The notes beneath the pieces were generated by a model. The model did no database searches, had not been told where the DNA came from, and saw only the letters and a program-made list of their open reading frames with translations. From NCBI GenBank assembly GCA_017420755.1, contig JAFQOG010000006.1:1-45243 (forward strand): a stretch of 45,243 bases of DNA. The letters run 5' to 3'. This DNA is from Clostridia bacterium. Lineage in GTDB: Bacteria > Bacillota > Clostridia > Oscillospirales > CAG-272. The position numbers and the translations under genes are program-made. Below are positions 1 through 6,291 of the stretch, one piece after another (the stretch's first letter is position 1; each line of letters starts with the position of its first letter).

Positions 1-52
1 CTGCAACTGCAACGGTCATACCAACCATTGGGTTGCTACCTGCGCTGATTAA
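1..52 (-). repeat. Displaced 3'-end fragment of a GGGtGRT gene (copy A, cut by window edge)
   Basis: Read on the minus strand this segment encodes LISAGSNPMVGMTVAVA, closely matching the C-terminus of the intact GGGtGRT protein (LIGAGNNPMVGMTVAVA) encoded at 4377-5375. By eye, positions 1-47 differ from copy B (2534-2580) at 3 sites and from the intact gene end (4403-4449) at 4 sites. Two differences change residues (G to S, N to S). The fragment has no upstream coding sequence; similarity stops just beyond position 52. It continues left of the window, so its stop codon and any terminator are not visible. It is best read as a displaced target-gene end or gene relic. Confidence 0.85.
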
Positions 53-77
53 ATCGACAATAATTGGCTGAAAGCAA

Positions 78-106
78 TTGACAGGTTAAATAAAATATAC
101 TATAAT
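78..106 (+). promoter_or_regulatory. Sigma-A promoter for the GH-like/pnuC-like unit
   Basis: TTGACA at 78-83 and TATAAT at 101-106 are separated by exactly 17 bases, a perfect consensus. It lies about 25 bases beyond repeat copy A and reads into the gene at 145, so the unit has its own promoter immediately inside its left boundary. Confidence 0.85.
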
Positions 107-144
107 AAATTTGATATTTGTAGGTTTGTCATAGGAGAATTAAA

Positions 145-1668
145 ATGAAAAAAATCGTATTAAGTCAAGCACATTTGGATAAAAGAAAGCAAAAAAAGCG
201 TTTCGTTTTAAGAGACGATATTTTTTGCACAATATTGCAACAGAAGATGTGCGTGAAGGATTATTTTGATTTTAGTTTTTCATTTCCCGATGAGGTGGAT
301 AAGGTAATCATTGACGGTATGTACTCGGGTGATTGGTATTCCGTGTACGAAAGTGAAATTTTACCGCTTCGCCAAAATCCTATGTTGGCGCGTTTTCGTG
401 ACGCGGGGATAGACATTTTTGATGAATGGATAAAGCATGTTCACGGAAGACAAAAAGAGTGTTGGTTGACATATAGAATTTCAGAGGTTGACGTAGATGA
501 GGATATAAATCCTTTACCGATAAAGGAAGAACACCCCGAATGGTTTATTCCAGCATTTGGATTCACAATGAACAATATGGCTGTGCCGGAAATTCGTGAG
601 CATAAATTAAAGGTAGCCTTAGAAGTGATGAGAAAATACGCTTTTGATGGTTTGGATATTGATTTTGAACGGCACACTCCCATCTTACCAGTTGGCGAGC
701 AATGGGAAAAACGGGAATGCGTAACGGAATTTATAAGAGAATTACGCACGGAGCTTTTAAAAATTGGGAAGGAACAAAACAGAGTTATAATGCTATCCGC
801 ACGAGTACCCGATTGCTTGGACGGATGCCATCAAGATGGTTTAGATGTAGAAAAATGGATAAAAGAAGATTTGGTGGACTGTCTAACCCTTGGCTCACGC
901 TCATTTGATGTTAAAGTGGAAGAGTTTAGGAAGCTTTCAAAGGATGTGCAGCTATATGCGTGCTACGAGCCCTACCATACTGTTGACGGGTACTTTGCTC
1001 CGTCACTTGAAGCACTACGCGGAATTTGGTATTCGCATTTGCAGCGTGGTGCAGATGCGGTAGAATATTTCAACTGGTCAGGGCAAGGGAAAAAGGAAAT
1101 GGTAGCGCATTATGTGAATCTTTATGGGATGGATCCCAAAAAGGAGGATTATGCGCAGTTCGGTAGCGAGGATTTTACGGGTGTAAATGATAAAGAATTT
1201 TTGAAAAAGCAAGATAAAGCTTATGTCATTGATAGGAAGGGTGGCTATCCTTGGGGTATCGGCTACGGTAATTTAAACGCGGATAGACAGCTTCCTTGCG
1301 TAATAGAAAACGACGGACAAGTACGGCTATATGTGGCGGAAAATATAAAGAAAGCGAAAAAGGCAACATTAAAATTGTTGTTTGAAGAGCTTTCACAAAT
1401 TCCCGAAGTGTACTTTAACGGACAAAAATTGTCTTTTTTGTCACAGCCACATCGTGATATGCAGGTGACTGCGGAAAAGATCCCACCTATTTCGGGGCAT
1501 CCAGTAAGCGTACGTCTTGCTTACGGAGAAGATCACAGCAAGAGCTGTACTCTGCTCGAGGCGGATTTGACGGGTATGGAAACCAAAATAGGCTACAACA
1601 TCATAAATGTGTTAACGAAAACACCAGTAAGTCTTGAAAAAGTGGAATTGGAAGTAAAACGAATATGA
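145..1668 (+). CDS. Glycoside-hydrolase-like TIM-barrel protein, cytoplasmic
   Basis: The product is 507 residues, starting at an ATG preceded by AGGAG at 133-137 with good spacing. The core resembles GHL10/GH-like TIM-barrel proteins: residues 168-177 read DGLDIDFERH, an acidic D-x-D-x-E strand end (D171, D173, E175) of the kind that carries catalytic acids, followed by a helix rich in charged residues. A C-terminal beta-rich region of roughly 150 residues may be an accessory domain. No signal peptide or membrane segment is visible, so it should act in the cytoplasm. Its stop overlaps the start of the PnuC-like gene by ATGA, so the two are translationally coupled. Family assignment is by motif and fold impression only; substrate is unknown. 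The gene lies between copies A and B of the GGGtGRT 3' end and is probably horizontally acquired. Confidence 0.6.
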   Translation: MKKIVLSQAHLDKRKQKKRFVLRDDIFCTILQQKMCVKDYFDFSFSFPDEVDKVIIDGMYSGDWYSVYESEILPLRQNPMLARFRDAGIDIFDEWIKHVHGRQKECWLTYRISEVDVDEDINPLPIKEEHPEWFIPAFGFTMNNMAVPEIREHKLKVALEVMRKYAFDGLDIDFERHTPILPVGEQWEKRECVTEFIRELRTELLKIGKEQNRVIMLSARVPDCLDGCHQDGLDVEKWIKEDLVDCLTLGSRSFDVKVEEFRKLSKDVQLYACYEPYHTVDGYFAPSLEALRGIWYSHLQRGADAVEYFNWSGQGKKEMVAHYVNLYGMDPKKEDYAQFGSEDFTGVNDKEFLKKQDKAYVIDRKGGYPWGIGYGNLNADRQLPCVIENDGQVRLYVAENIKKAKKATLKLLFEELSQIPEVYFNGQKLSFLSQPHRDMQVTAEKIPPISGHPVSVRLAYGEDHSKSCTLLEADLTGMETKIGYNIINVLTKTPVSLEKVELEVKRI

Positions 1669-2342
1669 AAATGGGCAACAAGAAAAAAGCGATTTTATTT
1701 GAATACCTACCTATGGCAGTGACGGGGATAATCATACTTGTTTGTGCTATCGTCTTTAAACAAATGTTTATCAAAGTGTTACCATTGTTTTTCTCGCTAC
1801 TTATTATGTTGCTCAATTCTCGGGCAAATCGTATCGGGTTTCTTCTCGGAGCAATCAATAGTTGTATTTACATTATCGGCTACTTGATGGAAGGAGTGTA
1901 CGGCACGGTCGCATCTACTGTCTTTGGCATTGTTATAATGTTAATAACATATTTCAGATGGAAAAGAAACGCTTATGGAAAAGCCACCGTTTTTCGTAGG
2001 TTTAGTGCGCGTGGACGCGTGTTGCTCACTTTGGCTTTGTGCGTGGTGTGGGCAGCGACATCATTTGTTCTCTCGAAAATAGGTGGTACAGCAACAGTAA
2101 TTGACGGCTTGACTATGGTTTTGGGCTTTGCCACAAACATACTAACCATTGTAGCCTATGTGGAAGCTCCATTTTTGAATATTATTAGTGGACTTTGCCA
2201 ATTTGCACTTTGGGTGCAAATCGTATTTATCAACGGAAATTATGCCGCTATAACATATTTAGTGTATAATGTGTATTGTACATATATGATAGTACGCACT
2301 TTTGTTCGTTGGCGCAAGCTCTATAAAGAGCAAAGGTGCTGA
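1665..2342 (+). CDS. PnuC-family nucleoside/vitamin transporter-like membrane protein
   Basis: The product is 225 residues with six to seven hydrophobic segments, for example around residues 13-30, 33-45, 55-90, 115-135, 145-165 and 170-205. The layout and the C-terminal half (an E before an amphipathic loop, then N-G-N-Y and a Y-x-x-Y-x-x-Y-rich last helix ending in R-W-R) resemble PnuC transporters, which move nicotinamide riboside, thiamine or deoxynucleosides by facilitated diffusion with downstream trapping by a kinase. No kinase gene is adjacent. It overlaps the upstream GH-like gene by four bases (ATGA), so both are made from one mRNA and may serve one salvage or uptake route, for example import followed by cleavage of a glycosylated compound. 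The substrate cannot be told from sequence. A hairpin terminator follows at 2389. Confidence 0.7.
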   Translation: MKMGNKKKAILFEYLPMAVTGIIILVCAIVFKQMFIKVLPLFFSLLIMLLNSRANRIGFLLGAINSCIYIIGYLMEGVYGTVASTVFGIVIMLITYFRWKRNAYGKATVFRRFSARGRVLLTLALCVVWAATSFVLSKIGGTATVIDGLTMVLGFATNILTIVAYVEAPFLNIISGLCQFALWVQIVFINGNYAAITYLVYNVYCTYMIVRTFVRWRKLYKEQRC

Positions 2343-2388
2343 CATAATTGTGAAAGCCTCACATTCAAATTTGAATTTAACAAAAAAA

Positions 2389-2436
2389 TGGACACATCAT
2401 CGTGGTTTTACCAAAAATGATGTGTCCAACTTTTTT
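2389..2436. terminator. Bidirectional hairpin terminator, homologous to 3943-3990
   Basis: A 12-bp perfect stem (2389-2400 with 2417-2428, core GACACATCAT) has a 16-base loop and is followed by T6 on the plus strand; A7 before it gives a T-run on the minus strand. The 40-base hairpin aligns without gaps to 3943-3982 with 31 identities. It ends the pnuC-like unit, and on the minus strand it may be the original terminator belonging to GGGtGRT 3'-end copy B. Confidence 0.85.
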
Positions 2437-2507
2437 CATTATTAAATTTTCAGATGTAGATTTTTACAATCTTATCTTGAAGCTAAAAAGTCTTACAAAG
2501 CCTTATA

Positions 2508-2582
2508 TTACTTGCTTGCTTCCTCAACAGCAACTGCAACTGCAACAGTCATACCAACCATTGGGTTGTTACCTGCGCCGAC
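2508..2582 (-). repeat. Displaced 3'-end fragment of a GGGtGRT gene (copy B)
   Basis: On the minus strand this is 24 sense codons plus TAA. The peptide equals the last 24 residues of the intact GGGtGRT protein except the first (V for I). The DNA differs from 4377-4451 at about 8 of 75 positions. Apart from that first codon every change is synonymous, including serine AGC versus TCA, and all four codons of the E-E-A-S tail differ. That pattern points to a diverged homologous gene, not a fresh local duplication. An in-frame TAA lies two codons upstream of the homologous part, so the fragment is not a usable gene. Confidence 0.9.
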
Positions 2583-2602
2583 AACTTAATTCTAAAAATG
2601 TA

Positions 2603-2631
2603 TTTACAAGCAAGTCCAATTGTGATATAAT
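2603..2631 (+). promoter_or_regulatory. Distal promoter for the gpsA-like unit
   Basis: TTTACA at 2603-2608, a 17-base spacer and TATAAT at 2626-2631. It begins about 20 bases beyond repeat copy B, the same arrangement as the promoter next to copy A. Confidence 0.6.
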
Positions 2632-2722
2632 TCAGAGTGCAAAACAAATTTCATAAGTATGTTTACATAATCATATTTTTCCATTGAAACTGTTTGAAAA
2701 ATGTTATTATTTTCTCCACAGA

Positions 2723-2751
2723 TTGAATGCGGAAGGTCTTTTGTGTATAAT
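2723..2751 (+). promoter_or_regulatory. Proximal promoter for the gpsA-like gene
   Basis: TTGAAT at 2723-2728, a 17-base spacer and TATAAT at 2746-2751, 59 bases upstream of the ATG at 2811. The rest of the 468-base gap 2343-2810 holds the terminator, repeat copy B and the distal promoter; I see no further gene in it. Confidence 0.7.
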
Positions 2752-2810
2752 TATTGTATCATACTTTTCGAAGTTTTCAACTCTTATCAATGTTTTTCAC
2801 GGAGGACGAA

Positions 2811-3863
2811 ATGGCAGTCATTACAATTGTTGGTGCGGGCATGATGGGAAGCGCGCTTGCTTTTCCCGCGAGAGAGAATGGGAATGAGGTTCGCTTGGTG
2901 GGAACTCATTTAGACAGAGAAATTATTGAGGAATGCAAGAGGAGTGATAAGCACCCCAAATTCAACAAGGAATTTCCAAAAGGAGTCAAGTATTTTCAGA
3001 TCGAAGAGATTGACGTAGCGATCGAAGGTGCGGATATGATCATCGGCGGTGTATCGAGCTTTGGTGTTGATTGGTTTGGAGAAGTCGTTCTCCCCAAGAT
3101 CCCCGAGAGTGTCCCTGTGCTTACCGTAACCAAGGGACTTATGGATACCGAGGACGGGCAGCTTCTAACATACCCTGAGGTTTGGCGCAGAATGCTTGAG
3201 AAGTCGGGGAAAAAGCTCTCTCTTAATGCGATCGGTGGCCCTTGCACAAGCTATGAACTTGTTGCGCACGATCAAACGGAGGTAGCGTTCTGCGGAGAAG
3301 ATATCGAAATACTTAAGCGGCTTAAGACAATGATGGCTACAGAGTATTACCATATCAGCCTTTCGACCGACGTAGTGGGAATCGAGAGCGCGGTTGCCTT
3401 AAAGAACGGCTATGCTTTGGGAATCGCACTCACCATCGGTCTGAACCAGAAGGAGTTTGGTATTGACAGTGAGCTTCACTTTAATTCTCAAGCCGCGATC
3501 TTCGGTCAGGCGGTCAAAGAAATGTACAAGCTTCTTGACTATCAGGGGGCGGCAACTCTTGAAAATATGAGTGTCGGCTACGGCGATCTATACGTTACGG
3601 TCTACGGCGGCAGAACAAGGCTTGTAGGAATTCTGCTTGGAAGAGGCATGAATATTGATGAAGCGAAGGAAGAACTGAACGGAGTAACCCTGGAATCTCT
3701 TGTTGTTGCCGAACGAGTTGCAAGAGCAATTCGCGTTGCGCATAAACTAGGCAAGCTTGAAATAGGGGCGTTTCCACTTCTTTGTCACGTGGACGATATT
3801 ATCAGCAGAAAGATGAAAGTCAATATTCCTTGGGAAGACTTTACATTCTGCTACAACAAATAA
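2811..3863 (+). CDS. GpsA-like NAD(P)-dependent glycerol-3-phosphate dehydrogenase family protein
   Basis: I chose ATG 2811, with GGAGG at 2801-2805, over an upstream in-frame start that lacks a ribosome binding site; this gives 350 residues, near the usual GpsA length. The N-terminus ITIVGAGMMGSALAF is a Rossmann NAD(P)-binding loop, and ALKNGYALGIALTIGL matches the catalytic-lysine helix of glycerol-3-phosphate dehydrogenases. It would reduce dihydroxyacetone phosphate for phospholipid synthesis, but it is divergent and specificity could differ. Base use differs from its surroundings: two lines counted by hand (3001-3120) give 63 G+C in 120, against 25 in 60 for 541-600. With two private promoters, its own terminator and flanking GGGtGRT end copies, it looks like transferred cargo. 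A housekeeping gpsA may exist elsewhere in the genome. Confidence 0.75.
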   Translation: MAVITIVGAGMMGSALAFPARENGNEVRLVGTHLDREIIEECKRSDKHPKFNKEFPKGVKYFQIEEIDVAIEGADMIIGGVSSFGVDWFGEVVLPKIPESVPVLTVTKGLMDTEDGQLLTYPEVWRRMLEKSGKKLSLNAIGGPCTSYELVAHDQTEVAFCGEDIEILKRLKTMMATEYYHISLSTDVVGIESAVALKNGYALGIALTIGLNQKEFGIDSELHFNSQAAIFGQAVKEMYKLLDYQGAATLENMSVGYGDLYVTVYGGRTRLVGILLGRGMNIDEAKEELNGVTLESLVVAERVARAIRVAHKLGKLEIGAFPLLCHVDDIISRKMKVNIPWEDFTFCYNK

Positions 3864-3942
3864 TGGTTAGGAAAACTAAAATGGGGCATGATTTCATATT
3901 CATTTTCTTCATTGTCAAAAGCCTCCAAATTGTATAAAAATA

Positions 3943-3990
3943 TAGACACATCATTGGGGATTTCTCCAAAATGATGTGTCTTGCTTTTTT
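3943..3990. terminator. Hairpin terminator of the gpsA-like unit, homologous to 2389-2436
   Basis: An 11-bp stem (3944-3954 with 3971-3981, core GACACATCAT) is extended by a second helix in the loop and followed by a T-run at 3985-3990. The 40 bases 3943-3982 align without gaps to 2389-2428 with 31 identities, so it belongs to the repeated architecture and is not a chance terminator. Confidence 0.85.
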
Positions 3991-4004
3991 CTTTAAATAT
4001 AATA

Positions 4005-4083
4005 GGAGGAGCAATTCCTTGCAGGACAGCAACCCTTTTGTCGCAAGCGACATTTCCCCTCGCAGGGGAATCACCTCCCCTAC
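4005..4083. repeat. REP-like palindromic element, long form
   Basis: It starts GGAGGAGCAA and ends CCTCCCCTAC, like the short form at 4297-4320. Inside are two perfect hairpins: TGTCGC-AA-GCGACA at 4039-4052 and TTCCCC-TCGCA-GGGGAA at about 4053-4069. The GGAGG and CCTCC ends can pair as an outer stem. Elements with such ends are frequent in gut Clostridia genomes; no transposase is present. Confidence 0.6.
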
Positions 4084-4105
4084 AAATAATCAAACCTCAG
4101 CGTGA

Positions 4106-4132
4106 AAAAGTGCCACTCAAGGTGGCACTTTT
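4106..4132. terminator. 11-bp hairpin, terminator-like
   Basis: AAAAGTGCCAC (4106-4116) pairs perfectly with GTGGCACTTTT (4122-4132) around a 5-base loop. There is little T-tract beyond the stem on either strand, so it may be a terminator relic or part of the repeat cluster. Confidence 0.5.
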
Positions 4133-4233
4133 AGCGTTTATTAAAGAGGCTTCAGGGCGGAGGAAAAATGCGCGAATAGAGTGAGAGGCGTACTTGCGTA
4201 CGTCGGAGCGATAGTCGCGTATAGAAATCACAT

Positions 4234-4268
4234 AAAAAAAAGAAAAGCACATATCACTGTGCTTTTCT
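4234..4268 (-). terminator. Intrinsic terminator of the NifU-like/GGGtGRT operon
   Basis: AGAAAAGCACA (4241-4251) pairs perfectly with 4258-4268 around a 6-base loop. On the minus strand the stem is followed by about eight T residues (A-run 4234-4241), a strong intrinsic terminator about 110 bases past the GGGtGRT stop codon. Confidence 0.75.
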
Positions 4269-4296
4269 ACCTTAGAATTTCTTCGTTAAATAGAAC

Positions 4297-4320
4297 GGGA
4301 GGAGCAAGCCCCTCCCCTAC
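4297..4320. repeat. REP-like palindromic element, short form
   Basis: GGGAGG (4297-4302) pairs with CCTCCC (4311-4316) across a short loop, and the element ends CCTCCCCTAC like the long form at 4005-4083. It is probably an internally deleted relative. Confidence 0.6.
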
Positions 4321-4376
4321 TATATTAATTCGTTACTATAAGTGTGATTTCGGTTTTACCCGTATCTGACAGCCTC

Positions 4377-5375
4377 TTACTTTGAAGCCTCTTCAACAGC
4401 AACTGCAACAGCAACAGTCATACCAACCATTGGGTTGTTACCTGCGCCGATAAGACCCATCATTTCTACGTGAGCAGGAACGGATGAAGAACCAGCGAAT
4501 TGAGCATCGCCGTGCATTCTACCCATTGTATCAGTCATACCGTAGGAAGCAGGACCAGCAGCCATGTTATCTGGGTGAAGTGTACGACCTGTACCACCAC
4601 CTGATGCAACTGAGAAGTAGTTAACTCCGTTTTCGTTACACCATTTCTTATATGTACCGGCAACTGGGTGTTGGAATCTTGTTGGGTTAGTTGAGTTACC
4701 TGTGATAGATACACCAACGTTTTCAAGTCTCATAATTGCAACGCCTTCCGGAACGCTGTCAGAGCCATAGCACTTAACGTTAGCTCTTGGGCCGTTTGAG
4801 TAAGGTGTTTCAGAGATTACTTTAACTTCTTCAGCATATGGGTCAAACTCTGTTTCAACATATGTAAAGCCGTTGATTCTTGAAATAATCATAGCAGCAT
4901 CCTTGCCAAGACCGTTAAGGATAACGCGAAGTGGCTTTACTCTAACCTTGTTTGCGTTAAGAGCAATTTTAATTGCGCCCTCTGCTGCTGCGAATGATTC
5001 GTGACCTGCGAGGAAGCAGAAGCACTCTGTTTCTTCGGAAAGAAGCATTTTGCCGAGGTTACCGTGGCCAAGACCAACCTTTCTGTTCTCAGCAACTGAA
5101 CCAGGGATACAGAAGGCTTGAAGACCAATACCGATAGCGGCAGCAGCGTCAGCAGCTCTGACGCAGCCCTTCTTAATTGCGATAGCTGCGCCTACTGTGT
5201 AAGCCCAAACTGCGTTTTCAAAGCAGATAGGTTGAGTTTCTCTTACGATTTTATCGCAGTCGATACCCTTAGCGAGTGTAATTTCCTTACACTCCTCGAT
5301 AGAATTGATACCATATTCTTTAAGAGCCGCAAGAATTTTAGCTTCTCTGCGCTCGTATCCTTCAAATAATGCCAT
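4377..5375 (-). CDS. GGGtGRT family protein (function unknown)
   Basis: The product is 332 residues, starting at an ATG with AAGGAGG just upstream. It carries the name-giving motif in VASGGGTGRTLHPDN (about residues 255-270), then glycine/histidine/methionine-rich segments (SYGMTDTMGRMHGDAQF). These proteins are widespread in anaerobic Firmicutes, nearly always beside a NifU-like Fe-S scaffold gene, as here with a 14-base gap. No biochemical activity is established to my knowledge; the glycine-rich loop suggests binding of a nucleotide or phosphate. Its last 24 codons are the target of the 3'-end repeats at 1-52 and 2508-2582. Its alanine/valine-repeat tail (VAVAVAVEEASK) is kept intact. Confidence 0.85.
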   Translation of the reverse strand: MALFEGYERREAKILAALKEYGINSIEECKEITLAKGIDCDKIVRETQPICFENAVWAYTVGAAIAIKKGCVRAADAAAAIGIGLQAFCIPGSVAENRKVGLGHGNLGKMLLSEETECFCFLAGHESFAAAEGAIKIALNANKVRVKPLRVILNGLGKDAAMIISRINGFTYVETEFDPYAEEVKVISETPYSNGPRANVKCYGSDSVPEGVAIMRLENVGVSITGNSTNPTRFQHPVAGTYKKWCNENGVNYFSVASGGGTGRTLHPDNMAAGPASYGMTDTMGRMHGDAQFAGSSSVPAHVEMMGLIGAGNNPMVGMTVAVAVAVEEASK

Positions 5376-5389
5376 TATATTCTACCTCC

Positions 5390-6082
5390 TTATTGCTTTC
5401 TTGGGTCGATATAGTGATCAGCCTCAGCAAATCTACCATATGTGCCCTTAGATTTTTCGTATGCTTCATTTGGCTCCATACCCTTCTTGATGAAGTCAGT
5501 CATTTTGCCGAGTGAAACGAATTCATAACCGATAACTTGGTTGTCCTTATCAAGAGCCATTCTTGTGCAGTAGCCCTCTGTCATTTCGAGGTATCTAACA
5601 CCCTTAGCCTTTGTACCGTACATTGTACCAACCATTGAACGAGCACCCTTACCGAGGTCTTCCATACCAGCACCGATAACAAGACCGCCCTCTGAGAATG
5701 CAGATTGAGTTCTGCCATAAACGATTTGTAGGAAAAGCTCTCTCATAGCTGTGTTGATAGCATCACAAACCAAGTCTGTGTTAAGAGCCTCAAGAAGTGT
5801 TTTGCCTGGGAGAATTTCTGCCGCCATAGCTGCAGAGTGTGTCATACCGGAGCATCCGATAGTTTCAACAAGAGCCTCTTCAATAACGCCATCCTTAACG
5901 TTTAATGAAAGCTTGCAAGCACCTTGCTGTGGTGCGCACCAACCGATACCGTGTGTATAACCTGAGATATCAGTGATTTGCTTTGCTTGTACCCATTTGC
6001 CCTCTTCTGGAATTGGAGCTGGACCGTGCTTTGGTCCCTTGGCAACGGAGCACATTTGTTCTACTTCATGTGAATAAATCAT
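5390..6082 (-). CDS. NifU/IscU-like iron-sulfur cluster assembly scaffold protein
   Basis: The product is 230 residues with AAGGAG upstream of the ATG. It has the cysteine pattern of an IscU-like fold: C49, C56, C77 in IGCSGMTHS and C106 in LVCDAINTAM, which could hold an Fe-S cluster. The fold region (about residues 45-135) is followed by a C-terminal extension of about 90 residues not found in classical IscU, including GLVIGAGMEDLGKGARSMVG and a conserved-looking CTRMAL stretch. It is first in a two-gene operon with the GGGtGRT gene, transcribed from a near-consensus promoter at 6116-6144. No iscS, sufBCD or nif gene is nearby, so the pair may serve a dedicated maturation role. Partner and client are unknown. 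Confidence 0.8.
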   Translation of the reverse strand: MIYSHEVEQMCSVAKGPKHGPAPIPEEGKWVQAKQITDISGYTHGIGWCAPQQGACKLSLNVKDGVIEEALVETIGCSGMTHSAAMAAEILPGKTLLEALNTDLVCDAINTAMRELFLQIVYGRTQSAFSEGGLVIGAGMEDLGKGARSMVGTMYGTKAKGVRYLEMTEGYCTRMALDKDNQVIGYEFVSLGKMTDFIKKGMEPNEAYEKSKGTYGRFAEADHYIDPRKQ

Positions 6083-6115
6083 ATGTATTTCTCCTTATAA
6101 AAATTTTTCGTATAT

Positions 6116-6144
6116 ATTATATCGTATTTAACGACCAAAATCAA
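6116..6144 (-). promoter_or_regulatory. Promoter of the NifU-like/GGGtGRT operon
   Basis: On the minus strand TTGATT (6139-6144), a 17-base spacer and TATAAT (6116-6121) lie 33 bases before the ATG. Confidence 0.8.
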
Positions 6145-6233
6145 CATTTTTATTAAATTTTTTATTTTTTGAAATTAACTTAAAAAAACGAGCAATTTTT
6201 ACGATTTTTTTGGTTATTATTTATAAAATATTA

Positions 6234-6262
6234 TTTACTTTTTATATTATATATGTTATAAT
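6234..6262 (+). promoter_or_regulatory. Promoter of the rsuA-like/PHP/tex operon
   Basis: TTTACT (6234-6239), 17-base spacer, TATAAT (6257-6262), 29 bases upstream of the ATG at 6292. It is divergent to the 6116-6144 promoter. Confidence 0.6.
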
Positions 6263-6291
6263 GTAAGATGAATTTTTTTGGGAGGGATTTT

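Larger units (their letters stand above)
3864..4376. other. Gene-free 513-base spacer rich in palindromes
   Basis: Between the gpsA-like stop and the GGGtGRT stop I find a homologous terminator (3943), two REP-like elements (4005, 4297), a hairpin (4106) and a minus-strand terminator (4234). Short open frames here cross the hairpins, lack ribosome binding sites and are not credible. A GC-richer patch at about 4150-4225 with GCGTAC repeated at 4189 and 4197 is probably repeat-derived. Confidence 0.75.

Noticed and set aside
2402-2656. Plus-strand open frame across repeat copy B
   Set aside because: It starts within the terminator loop and reads the antisense of the GGGtGRT fragment; glutamine-rich translation is an artefact of the alanine/valine repeat.
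2343-2810. NAD- or thiamine-sensing riboswitch near the PnuC-like gene
   Set aside because: No aptamer-like structure is seen before the operon (107-144 is short and unstructured) or after it.
4181-4369. Small open frame in the spacer before the GGGtGRT gene
   Set aside because: It runs through the minus-strand terminator and a REP-like element and has no ribosome binding site.
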